A stretch of 64,000 nucleotides of DNA from Desulfovibrionales bacterium. GTDB lineage: Bacteria > Desulfobacterota > Desulfovibrionia > Desulfovibrionales > Desulfonatronaceae. Below, piece after piece: positions 54,054 to 62,130 of the stretch. Both the position numbers and the translations under genes were made by a program. The stretch covers positions 62,001 to 126,000 of the forward strand of contig REDL01000045.1 of the NCBI GenBank assembly GCA_007693505.1. The letters are read 5' to 3'. How positions within the stretch are numbered: the stretch's first letter is position 1; each line of letters starts with the position of its first letter. Under the pieces are notes generated by a model. That model saw nothing but the letters and a program-made list of their open reading frames with translations, did no database searches and was not told the origin of the DNA.

Positions 54054-55481
54054 ATGCATCACGAACTGCCCGTCGTGGCCCTGATCGGTCGGCCCAATGT
54101 CGGCAAATCCTCCCTGTTCAACCGACTGTTGCGGTCTTCCAAGGCCTTGACCCACAATCTCCCCGGCGTGACCCGGGACCGGATCTACGGTGAGGTGCTC
54201 CGCGGCACCAAGCCCTACGCCCTGGTGGACACCGGCGGCCTGGAGCCGGAATCCAACGAGGACATCAAACAGGCCGTACTGGGCCAAGCCCGGGAGGCCC
54301 TGCTGGAGGCGACCCTGGTGCTGATGGTCGTGGATGGCCGGGAAGGACCGAATGCGCTGGACGAGCAGGTGGCCGATCTGCTGCGTGCGGCCAATAAGCC
54401 GGTGCTGCTGATCGTCAACAAGGTGGATGGCGCGGAGAAGGAAGACCTGCTCACCGCGGACTTTCACCAGTTCGGCTTCCCTCTTTTCGCCGTGTCCGCG
54501 GCCCACGGCCACGGTCTGAATCAACTGCGGGATACGATCATGGACCGGCTGCCAACCTCGACGGTCGAGGACCTTGGGTCACTCGACCTGTCCACCTTGG
54601 AACAAGGCGGATCAAGCGGACAAAACGAACATGGCCAACGAGGCGAGGAGGAAGAGCCGGACGAAACGGAGCCCAAGTCTGGAGGATTGCGCCTCGCACT
54701 GCTCGGACGGCCCAACGTGGGCAAATCCTCCTTGATCAACACCCTGATCGGCTATCACCGGGTGATCGTCTCCAACGAGGCCGGAACCACCCGGGACAGC
54801 GTGGACGTGACTTGGCGGGCCGGGGACAAGATCTACACCCTGGTGGACACTGCCGGAGTACGCAAGCGCACCCGCATTCTGGACAGCCTAGAGCGCTTCA
54901 GCGTCCTGAAATCCCTGCGCAGCAGCAAAAAAGCCCAGATCACCCTGCTGGTCCTGGACGCGGTGGAGGGCTTGACCGGACAGGACAAAAAGCTGTTCTC
55001 CTTCCTGGACCGCGAAAAGGCTCCGCTGGTCGCGGTGATCAACAAGATCGACCTGGTCCCCCGCAAGGAGCTGAACGCTTTGAAGAAACAGTTCAAGGAC
55101 GAATTGTCCTTTGCCGGGCACGTCCCCCTGGTCTTCACCTCCACCATAACCAGGGCCGGACTCGGCGGCCTGCTGCCCCTTGCGGAACGGATCTGGGAAC
55201 AGTGTCAGACCAGGATTTCCACGGGCCAGCTGAACCGCATCCTCGGCGAGGCCACCCAGAAACATCAACCCGCCGTGGTCCAGCGCCGCCGGGCCAAATT
55301 CTTCTACGTCACCCAAAGCGACGTGGCCCCGCCAACATTCGTCTTTTTCGTCAACGACCCCGATCTGGTCAAGCCAGCCTACTCCCGATACCTGGAAAAC
55401 CAAATCCGCAAGCGCTTCAACCTGAACCTGACCCCGTTGCAACTCTATTTCCGCTCCAGCCATGATCAGAATAAAAAGTAG
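54054..55481 (+). CDS. der: Ribosome biogenesis GTPase Der (EngA), two GTPase domains
   Basis: This 475-residue protein has two consecutive G domains. The first has GRPNVGKSSLFNRLL, the DTGG loop and NKVDG. The second (about 210-385) has GRPNVGKSSLINTLIG, DTAG and NKIDL. The C-terminal KH-like domain (about 390-475) follows. Der is needed for 50S subunit assembly. A Gln/Glu-rich spacer (about 190-205) separates the G domains. It starts 15 nt after mtnA. Confidence 0.97.
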   Translation: MHHELPVVALIGRPNVGKSSLFNRLLRSSKALTHNLPGVTRDRIYGEVLRGTKPYALVDTGGLEPESNEDIKQAVLGQAREALLEATLVLMVVDGREGPNALDEQVADLLRAANKPVLLIVNKVDGAEKEDLLTADFHQFGFPLFAVSAAHGHGLNQLRDTIMDRLPTSTVEDLGSLDLSTLEQGGSSGQNEHGQRGEEEEPDETEPKSGGLRLALLGRPNVGKSSLINTLIGYHRVIVSNEAGTTRDSVDVTWRAGDKIYTLVDTAGVRKRTRILDSLERFSVLKSLRSSKKAQITLLVLDAVEGLTGQDKKLFSFLDREKAPLVAVINKIDLVPRKELNALKKQFKDELSFAGHVPLVFTSTITRAGLGGLLPLAERIWEQCQTRISTGQLNRILGEATQKHQPAVVQRRRAKFFYVTQSDVAPPTFVFFVNDPDLVKPAYSRYLENQIRKRFNLNLTPLQLYFRSSHDQNKK

Positions 55482-55544
55482 CCCTCATCCTGGAATCGAC
55501 CCGAAATCCTTGCCGCCCAAAGCTCCCGACAAACAGGACATCCC

Positions 55545-55703
55545 GTGCCGCTGATCAATATAATCATCCCGGTCCTGGTCGCGGCCACCGTCTTCGGCCT
55601 ACTGCTACGCAAAAAGGGCTCGCGCTGCTTGCCCTGACTGTACATTTATGGCCCGCTGGGAGCGGGCTTGCTCACGTATTATCTCATGACCAGGCTTTTC
55701 TGA
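55545..55703 (+). other. Small two-helix membrane ORF interrupted by in-frame TGA
   Basis: A GTG-start frame reads PLINIIIPVLVAATVFGLLL, then RKKGSRCLP, and meets TGA at 55635-55637. The same frame continues LYIYGPLGAGLLTYYLMTRL and F to TGA at 55701. Both halves look like membrane helices with a short basic loop. A perfect 7-bp hairpin (GCCCGCT/AGCGGGC, loop GGG) starts 13 nt after the TGA. The TGA may be Sec in a CLPU (CXXU) motif, a TGG-to-TGA nonsense mutation, or a real stop. No strong ribosome binding site is seen. Confidence 0.4.
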
Positions 55704-55847
55704 ACTACAGCGTTTGCCGCAACAAGCTTCGCGGACTTTTTTCAGCGTGAACCATACCCGGTTGCTGATTTGTCAGTGTCATGGGAATCGATTAGAAAAA
55801 GACCTTTCGCGATTACCAACCACATTCTGCAAACAGCCTCCGCTTCC

Positions 55848-57854
55848 ATGTCCCACGTCCAACTCACCGCCAAGTACCGCCCTCAAACCTTTGCCCAGGT
55901 CGCCGGGCAGGAGGAGATTCGGGCTATCTTGTCCCGGGCCGCGGCCCAGGATCGCGTGGCCGCGGCCTATTTGTTCAGCGGCACCCGGGGCGTGGGCAAG
56001 ACCACCCTGGCACGCATATTCGCCAAGGCATTGAACTGCGTCACCGCCCCCACGACCGAGCCATGCAACAAGTGTCACCACTGCCGCCAGATCACCATTG
56101 GTTCCGCCCCGGATGTGGCCGAGATCGACGGAGCTTCCAACCGGGGCATTGAACAGGCTCGACGACTCAAGGAGGACGTGGGCTACGCCCCGATGGATTG
56201 CCGCTACAAAGTAATCATCATCGACGAAGCGCACATGCTGACCAAGGAGGCCTTCAATGCGCTGCTCAAAACCATGGAGGAGCCGCCACCTCGGGTGACC
56301 TTCATCATGGCCACCACCGAGCCGCACAAATTTCCAGCTACGATCATCAGTCGGAGCCAGCACTACGTTTTCAAGATGCTCTCCCAGCAAGGGCTGCAGT
56401 CCCACATGGAACACATCTTGAAAATGGAGGACCGTGAATTCGAACCGGCTGCCGTGGCCCTGCTGGCTCGCCGGGCAGCGGGCAGCGTCCGGGACGGCAT
56501 GTCCTTGCTCGAACAGGTACTGACCATCAGCGACCAGACTCTGCGCCTAGAGGATGTCCGGAGGATTCTGGGCTTGGCAGGTGGGGAGCTTTTCCAGCGG
56601 CTTATCCAGGCCATGCACGAGCAGGACTGCATTGCCGTGCACGACGTCCTGGGCGATCTGCTGCGTCAGGGACTGGATCTTGGTTTTTTCCTGCGCGAAT
56701 TGGCCGGACTGTGGCGCAATCTTTTCCTGCTGCGCCAAGCTGGCAACAAGGCCCTCCCTCTTCTGGAATTGCCGGAGGAGGAGGGGCTTGCATGGCTGAG
56801 GGTGGCCAGTGAACTTTCTCCCACCTATATCCATGCCGCGTGGCAGATTACCCTGGAGGGCCAGCGCAAGGTCCTGACCAGCCTGGAGCCAGCCCAGGCT
56901 CTGGAAATGCTCCTCTTGAACCTGACCTATCTGCCGGCCCTGGTTCCTCTGGAACAGGGATTTGCTGCTCCTCCCGGCCAGTCCGGCATGGCCGGAAGGA
57001 AAAACATGTCACCCGGGGAGAGCCGTCACGCTGATTCAGGAAAACCCTCAGTGGGAGGGACAACATCCAGACAACCCTGGTCGGAAAGAATCCAGAGTGG
57101 CCCCGCGACGACGGCCGCATCGAAAGCGGAACGACCGCCCAGGCCAGCGGTACTCAACTCGACACCAGCGCAGGACGTGCCCCAGGAAACGCGCTTTGCG
57201 GATGCATCCCACTGTGTCGCCCCCCCTTCTGCACCTAGAAGAAATCCTGGCACCTCTCCGGAGAAATTGCCCAGGACGATGCACGATCATCCTCCGGATT
57301 CCGGCTACCCGCCAGCACCTCAGCACCCAACAGCCAGGTTTGCGCAGGAAACCAGTCAACAGGCAGCCAGACCGCCCCAGAAAGAAAACCAAGACCAAAA
57401 TCGGGATCAGAATGTCCCGGCAACGCGTGATGCGCCAAGTCTTGCAAAAATGCCGGAGTTGTCCGTTTCAAGCAAGACCTGGGATGGCTTCCTGGAACAC
57501 TACGATCGGCTTTGTCGCAACGATCAGGCCTGCTTTCCGGGGCTACGCCAAATCGAATGCTCCATGACGGAACAGGGCTTGATCCTCCGTTGTCGCCACA
57601 TGGTCCAGTTCAATGGACTGAGCGACCCCAGCAAGCGACGGGCCCTGGAAAATCTGGTCAGTGAATATTTTGGCCGTGCTCTGCAGGTGGACCTGCTCGC
57701 ACCGCACATCAGCCAAGCCTCCAGGGCGGCCGCCACGGTGACAACATCTTTGGACAATCATCCATTGGTTGCCGATTTCGTCGAACATTTCAAGGCAAAA
57801 GTGGTTTCCATGGAACCACGATCCACCGGCAACACCTCAGCCCGGTCCACGTAA
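55848..57854 (+). CDS. dnaX: DNA polymerase III subunit gamma/tau
   Basis: This 668-residue clamp-loader ATPase starts at MSHVQLTAKYRPQTF, the usual family opening. An ATG at 55770 would add 26 residues of no character, and neither site has a clear ribosome binding site. Walker A is GTRGVGKTTLARIFAKAL. The zinc-binding CNKCHHC (about residues 73-79) and the Walker B VIIIDEAHMLTKEAFNALL follow. A proline-rich, low-complexity linker (about 380-530) leads to a C-terminal domain. A perfect 11-bp inverted repeat spans the stop codon (separate entry). Confidence 0.95.
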   Translation: MSHVQLTAKYRPQTFAQVAGQEEIRAILSRAAAQDRVAAAYLFSGTRGVGKTTLARIFAKALNCVTAPTTEPCNKCHHCRQITIGSAPDVAEIDGASNRGIEQARRLKEDVGYAPMDCRYKVIIIDEAHMLTKEAFNALLKTMEEPPPRVTFIMATTEPHKFPATIISRSQHYVFKMLSQQGLQSHMEHILKMEDREFEPAAVALLARRAAGSVRDGMSLLEQVLTISDQTLRLEDVRRILGLAGGELFQRLIQAMHEQDCIAVHDVLGDLLRQGLDLGFFLRELAGLWRNLFLLRQAGNKALPLLELPEEEGLAWLRVASELSPTYIHAAWQITLEGQRKVLTSLEPAQALEMLLLNLTYLPALVPLEQGFAAPPGQSGMAGRKNMSPGESRHADSGKPSVGGTTSRQPWSERIQSGPATTAASKAERPPRPAVLNSTPAQDVPQETRFADASHCVAPPSAPRRNPGTSPEKLPRTMHDHPPDSGYPPAPQHPTARFAQETSQQAARPPQKENQDQNRDQNVPATRDAPSLAKMPELSVSSKTWDGFLEHYDRLCRNDQACFPGLRQIECSMTEQGLILRCRHMVQFNGLSDPSKRRALENLVSEYFGRALQVDLLAPHISQASRAAATVTTSLDNHPLVADFVEHFKAKVVSMEPRSTGNTSARST

Positions 57855-57883
57855 GCCGTACGCACTCCTGCTCGGCTTACGTG
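57848..57883 (+). repeat. Perfect 11-bp inverted repeat across the dnaX stop codon
   Basis: CACGTAAGCCG (57848-57858) and CGGCTTACGTG (57873-57883) pair perfectly around a 14-nt loop and include the dnaX stop. No U-run follows. ybaB begins 40 nt later, so it may be an mRNA-processing or stability hairpin in a dnaX-ybaB-recR transcript. Confidence 0.6.
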
Positions 57884-57922
57884 CACAGACCGGACAACAC
57901 CAACCATTGAAAGGAGCGTGTC

Positions 57923-58237
57923 ATGATGAAAGGCATGGGCGACCTGGTTCGCCAGGCGCAGATGATGCAGAACAAGATCTCTAAATTGCAGGAAGAAGTC
58001 GGTCAACGAACCGTTGAGGCGGCGGCTGGTGGTGGCATGGTCACGGTCACGGCCAACGGCGCCCAGGAAATCCTGGCCGTGAAGATTGATCCGGCCGTGA
58101 TCAACCCCGATGACGTGGACATGTTGCAGGATCTGGTTCTGGCCGCGGTGAACGAGGCATTGAAAAAGGCCGGCGACATGATGAAGGAAGAGATGGCTCA
58201 GGTGACCGGCGGGATCAAGATTCCCGGCATGTTCTAG
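57923..58237 (+). CDS. ybaB: YbaB/EbfC nucleoid-associated protein
   Basis: This 104-residue DNA-binding protein starts MMKGMGDLVRQAQMMQNKI and contains GGGMVTVTANGAQEILAVKI and LQDLVLAAVNEALKKAGDMM. The family forms a tweezer-shaped dimer on DNA. A GGAG ribosome binding site lies before the ATG. It is placed between dnaX and recR, the conserved order of many bacteria. Confidence 0.95.
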   Translation: MMKGMGDLVRQAQMMQNKISKLQEEVGQRTVEAAAGGGMVTVTANGAQEILAVKIDPAVINPDDVDMLQDLVLAAVNEALKKAGDMMKEEMAQVTGGIKIPGMF

Positions 58238-58245
58238 GAATCAGC

Positions 58246-58851
58246 GTGCGCGAACTGCCGCAGACCCTGCAGAACGTGGTGGATCAATTAGCCGGACTGC
58301 CGGGTCTTGGCCCAAAGTCAGCCCTGCGTGTGGCCTTGACCTTGCTGAAATGGCCCAAGGAGCGCACCTCGGAACTGGGACGGGGCATCTTCGAACTGCG
58401 GGACAAACTGTGCTTATGCCGCTCGTGTGCCGGAATTGCCGACCAGGATCCATGTGCGATCTGTTCCGACCCAGGCCGTGCATCGGAACAGCTCTGCCTG
58501 GTGGCCGAATGGGACTCCATGCTCCTGATGGAGCAGTCCGGGGGCTACCGCGGCAAATACCTGGTCCTGGGAGGACTTTTGTCACCTCTGGATGGCATCA
58601 AGCCGGAAACCCTGGAAATAGCCCGCCTGCGGGAACGCTTGGCCGAGAACCATGTTCGGGAGTTGATCCTGGCCCTGGGAACGACCCTGGAGTCGGAATC
58701 CACGGGGTCATACATCAAGAACTTCGTCGAGCGAGACTACCCAGCCATCCAGGTCACCCGACTGGCCCAGGGCATTCCCCTGGGCACGGACCTGAAGTTC
58801 ATCGACAAGGAAACCCTGCGTCAATCCATCACTTACCGACAAACACTATAA
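58246..58851 (+). CDS. recR: Recombination protein RecR
   Basis: This 201-residue protein works with RecF and RecO to load RecA. The start is GTG at 58246, 8 nt after the ybaB stop. A helix-hairpin-helix region (LAGLPGLGPKSALRVAL) is followed by a C4 zinc finger (CLCRSCAG...CAICSD) and a Toprim domain with VAEWDSMLLMEQSGGYRGKY. The conserved GLLSPLDGIKPE segment is also present. The length is normal. Confidence 0.96.
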   Translation: MRELPQTLQNVVDQLAGLPGLGPKSALRVALTLLKWPKERTSELGRGIFELRDKLCLCRSCAGIADQDPCAICSDPGRASEQLCLVAEWDSMLLMEQSGGYRGKYLVLGGLLSPLDGIKPETLEIARLRERLAENHVRELILALGTTLESESTGSYIKNFVERDYPAIQVTRLAQGIPLGTDLKFIDKETLRQSITYRQTL

Positions 58852-58884
58852 CCGTGACGACTTCCGTTGTCGTGGTGCCTTGCA

Positions 58885-58923
58885 TAAAAAACCAGCGGCC
58901 TGAAGCATGCCAGGCCGCTGGTT
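58885..58923 (-). terminator. Intrinsic terminator for the M23 peptidase gene (possibly bidirectional)
   Basis: A perfect 13-bp stem (58890-58902 with 58911-58923) around an 8-nt loop is followed on the minus strand by a T-run. It lies 65 nt after the M23 peptidase stop and 38 nt after recR, so it may also slow transcription from recR. Confidence 0.85.
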
Positions 58924-58987
58924 CTCAATCCTCGGATCGCCGTGCCGAGTCCTCCAGTAAAAAATCGTGAACAGGTTTTTACTCTGT

Positions 58988-60460
58988 TCACTCCTCGCGG
59001 ATCGGCGCATCCACCGGGATCGTTTCGGCAACGACTCGTCCAGCCAGGGAGGCATACTGTGCCTGAACCTGCTTGGTCATGGCCTCGAACCGTTTCAGGT
59101 CCTCGCCGGCCAGCGTCCGGCCGGGAGGTGAATTCACGGAAGCCGGGTTGACATGTTGGCCGCGGAGATGGACTTCGTAGTGCAGATGCGGCCCGGTGGA
59201 CATGCCCGTGCTGCCGACATAGCCGATCACTTGGCCCTGCGTGACCCGGGCGCCCCGGCTGATACCGCGGCCCAGCCGGCTCATATGCGCATATAATGTC
59301 GTGTATTCATTGGGGTGCCGCAGTTCAACCGTAATGCCATAATTCCCCTTGCGGCCGGCATGGGTAACGACACCATTACCGGCAGCCATGATAGGTGTTC
59401 CGGTGGGTGCGGCGAAGTCCAGCCCGGGGTGCATCCGACTGTAGCCAAGGATCGGATGTCGACGCATGCCGTAACCAGAGCTGATCCGCGCGCCGTCGAT
59501 GGGAGTCAGCATCAACGTTCTGCGGACACTCTGCCCACGTACGTTAAAGTAGTCCGTCTCCCCGTCCAGAGCGGTGTACCGAAAAATTTGCAGGGCCCGC
59601 CCACTGGTTTCCAGGTTGGCATACAGCAGAGCCCCGTCCCGTACGGCTTGGCCCTGATCATCCAGTTCGCGTTCAAACATCGCCTCAAAGCGGTCGCCGG
59701 GCTGGATGTCCCGCTGAAAATCCACGTCAAAGGACAGGGCCCGGATCATCTGGATCAGCACGGAGCTGGGCATGCCCGAACGGGCGGCCGCGGTATACAG
59801 GCTGGAGGTGATCTCTCCGTTGGCGACATGCGGAACGACTTGCAGTTCCCACTGCTCTTCTTTCGCCGCAAAATCCTCTTCTCCCTCACGCAGCACCAGG
59901 ACATTGCGGTCCACGTCCACCTGCATTCGCAGTCCGGCAAAAAAACCCTCGTCCTCCTGTTCTGAGCCGGGCACGAACGTCAAAACCACCTCGTGGCCTG
60001 GGCGTAATGAGCGAGGGTTATACACCTCCTGCAAGGCCGAAACCGCAGCATGGGCCTCGGAACGAGCCAGTCCTGCATCCAGAAGAATCCCCATCAGCGT
60101 GTCGCCACGGGCCACCTGAACGATTTTTTCCAGGACACTACTGGTCTCGTCCAGAACGGTCTCTTCTTCGCTGGCCAATATGTCCGAATCCGGGGGTACG
60201 GTTGCGACAGACTGCGAGGCGGATCGAGGAGATTGTTCTGCCCGTGACGAGGGGCTTCGCTCCATGGCAACCAGCTGGACGTGTTGCAGGTCAAGGGCGG
60301 AAGAAACCACGGGAGCGTTCGTCCCGGTCACAAAAGACGCGACCAGCATGGTCAGTTTGGGCAAAGCCAAAAGCAGGGCAATGACCAAGAAAATCCGTTT
60401 CCAGCGCATTCCCCGTGGCGATGAGGGGCGTGCTCGGTGAATGTAGTTGTTGCGTTTCAT
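58988..60460 (-). CDS. Membrane-anchored M23 family metallopeptidase (murein hydrolase-like)
   Basis: The start at 60460 follows GGAGG by 5 nt and gives 490 residues. A cytoplasmic N-terminus leads to a signal-anchor helix (about 24-46). A LysM/OapA-like region around 110-190 has VQVARGDTLMGILLDAGLA. The M23 peptidase domain (about 335-440) has HPILGYSRMHPGLDFAAPTG, whose His and Asp bind zinc, and GPHLHYEVHLRG. The zinc site is complete, so it may be an active DD- or LD-endopeptidase. The gene stands alone on the minus strand. Confidence 0.92.
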   Translation of the reverse strand: MKRNNYIHRARPSSPRGMRWKRIFLVIALLLALPKLTMLVASFVTGTNAPVVSSALDLQHVQLVAMERSPSSRAEQSPRSASQSVATVPPDSDILASEEETVLDETSSVLEKIVQVARGDTLMGILLDAGLARSEAHAAVSALQEVYNPRSLRPGHEVVLTFVPGSEQEDEGFFAGLRMQVDVDRNVLVLREGEEDFAAKEEQWELQVVPHVANGEITSSLYTAAARSGMPSSVLIQMIRALSFDVDFQRDIQPGDRFEAMFERELDDQGQAVRDGALLYANLETSGRALQIFRYTALDGETDYFNVRGQSVRRTLMLTPIDGARISSGYGMRRHPILGYSRMHPGLDFAAPTGTPIMAAGNGVVTHAGRKGNYGITVELRHPNEYTTLYAHMSRLGRGISRGARVTQGQVIGYVGSTGMSTGPHLHYEVHLRGQHVNPASVNSPPGRTLAGEDLKRFEAMTKQVQAQYASLAGRVVAETIPVDAPIREE

Positions 60461-60475
60461 GAATGCCTCCGGCAT

Positions 60476-60818
60476 GTAAACGTTCGCCCTCGATCAATTG
60501 CCAGTGGATCGGGGAGTGCAGGGCCAAACATCCAGTCTACCTGTACACGTCATCCAGACAAACCATTCTGAATCGTTCATCAGGTCCACTATCGCAACCT
60601 GAAGAACCACTTTCCGTGCTCATCCCGCACCTTCATTAATACGACATCAAGCTGCGTGAACCACGCCCATCAAAACTGCAGGGCGACGGAAGTCCGTTTC
60701 AAGACACGGTGTTGCCTAACCGCAATTCCCCCTTGGTGGCAAGTCTTGACATGACATTTCGGGTAATTATGGCGCCAGGACCTGAACGACAATATCAACG
60801 AGGAATATACAAAACCCC
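60476..60818. other. Divergent intergenic region, no gene seen
   Basis: These 343 bases separate the M23 peptidase from the divergent membrane protein at 60819. They hold a possible sigma70 promoter close to the latter. I see no ORF with a ribosome binding site and no strong repeat. Confidence 0.55.
60746..60773 (+). promoter_or_regulatory. Possible sigma70 promoter for the Gate-domain membrane protein gene
   Basis: A perfect TTGACA (60746-60751) and a weak TATGGC (60768-60773) are spaced by 16 nt, and the ATG follows 45 nt later. The -10 box is poor, so this is only tentative. Confidence 0.4.
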
Positions 60819-61772
60819 ATGGATATCCCTGAAATCTGGTCGGCTTTGGTCTGGCCTCTTCTCAAACTGACGATGTTCATCAGCCTGGGGCTGCTTTTTG
60901 GCCAACTGATAGAGGCCTTGAACTGGACCAAGGCAGTTGCTGCCGGAGTTTCTCCTTTGCTGCGCCTGGGGAGGCTTTCGGACATCGCCGGTGCCAGCTT
61001 TTCCCTGGCCTTTTTTTCCGGAATTTCCGCGAACTCCATGCTCGCGGATGCCTACGAACAAGGTCGAATCAGTCGTCGGGAGCTGATCATGAGCAACCTG
61101 TTCAACAGCCTTCCCACCTATTTCCTGCATCTGCCCAGTGTCTTTTTCATTCTGGCCCCATTGATCGGCACGGCAGCCGTTGTCTATCTCGGACTGACCA
61201 TTGGATCAGCACTGCTCCGAACCCTGTTTATCCTGCTTTTTTCCCGGTTTTTTCTGCCTCCACCCAAGGAACGATGTGTTTCTTGCCGACTGGATGAAAA
61301 AGGCCCGGTGACTTTTCGGGATGCGGTCAAACGAACTGTCCAGCGATTCAAAAAGCGCATCGTCCGGGTTCTCTCCATCACCGTGCCGATTTATGTCGGT
61401 TTTTTTCTGCTGAATCGCTGGGGGGCCTTTACAGCCATGGAGAACTTCATGGCCCAGAACCTGGGCTGGCTGTCCTGGCTTTCGCCGCAGGCCGTGGGTG
61501 TGGTCATTTTCCAGATGGCTGCCGAATTCTCAGCCGGCGCTGCTGCGGCCGGCGCGCTGCTTGCAGCTGGCAGCCTGGGCCAAAAAGAAGTCGTTCTCGC
61601 GCTCCTGGTGGGCAACATCCTTTCATCGCCCATGCGGGCCATTCGCCATCAATTTCCTTATTATGCAGGGATATTCAAACCTGCTCTGGCCGCAAAACTG
61701 ATCTTTTGGAACCAGGGGCTGCGGGTACTGAGCTTGCTGTTCGTGGGCACTGTCTATTCCATTGCCTTTTGA
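60819..61772 (+). CDS. Multi-pass membrane protein with nucleoside-recognition (Gate) domain
   Basis: This 317-residue protein has about eight membrane helices. It matches the nucleoside-recognition/Gate family (SpmA/SpmB-like), with repeated conserved GISANSMLADAYEQGRISR near residues 68-86 and QMAAEFSAGAAAAGALLAAG near 232-250. The two motifs may mark the two halves of an internal duplication. The transported or recognised substrate is unknown. It stands alone with its own likely promoter. Confidence 0.85.
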   Translation: MDIPEIWSALVWPLLKLTMFISLGLLFGQLIEALNWTKAVAAGVSPLLRLGRLSDIAGASFSLAFFSGISANSMLADAYEQGRISRRELIMSNLFNSLPTYFLHLPSVFFILAPLIGTAAVVYLGLTIGSALLRTLFILLFSRFFLPPPKERCVSCRLDEKGPVTFRDAVKRTVQRFKKRIVRVLSITVPIYVGFFLLNRWGAFTAMENFMAQNLGWLSWLSPQAVGVVIFQMAAEFSAGAAAAGALLAAGSLGQKEVVLALLVGNILSSPMRAIRHQFPYYAGIFKPALAAKLIFWNQGLRVLSLLFVGTVYSIAF

Positions 61773-61881
61773 CCCATCGCCTTCCAGGGTGAGCCAAGCT
61801 GCAGCCAATTTCCATCCCCCGAGACAACTAACTATCGGCACAGACCACTATGTGTTGTTTTAAGGAACACCGAGCCCCAGG

Positions 61882-61923
61882 TACCAGATATTGGGTATCA
61901 GATAGTGGATATCAGGTATCCAG
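61882..61923. repeat. Three tandem copies of a 14-bp unit
   Basis: TACCAGATATTGGG, TATCAGATAGTGGA and TATCAGGTATCCAG follow without gaps. The third copy overlaps the stop end of the small minus-strand gene at 61912. The copies differ at several positions, so this is an old or drifting repeat. No function is visible. Confidence 0.6.
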
Positions 61924-62130
61924 CAGGTTCTGACCTGTCAGGGAAAGTCGTTCGTTCAGCGAATTAACCCGTTCCTGAAGCATCTTACGCCGAAACGGAA
62001 CCGATTCCTGGTACAATTGTTTGAGTAGGAAGTTCCGACAGTGGAGCAACGTATGGCGCTCCTCCGGGCAATGAACCATTTTGCCGCAAACCGGACAAGC
62101 CCGGATGTTGGATCGCCCCAAAGTAGCCAT
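61912..62130 (-). CDS. Small Cys/His-containing protein of unknown function
   Basis: This 72-residue protein begins MATLGRSNIRACPVCGKMVH and has CPEERHTLLHCRNFLLKQ, a possible zinc-binding set (CPVC, then H, C, H and C residues). A charged helical C-terminus follows. I recognise no named family. Its ATG overlaps the stop of the upstream receiver-TPR gene (TGATG), so translation is coupled and the two probably act together. Confidence 0.65.
   Translation of the reverse strand: MATLGRSNIRACPVCGKMVHCPEERHTLLHCRNFLLKQLYQESVPFRRKMLQERVNSLNERLSLTGQNLLDT

Noticed and set aside
55848-57854. Programmed ribosomal frameshift in dnaX, as in E. coli
   Set aside because: I saw no slippery A-run heptamer with a downstream stem in the linker region; the full-length frame is simply continuous.
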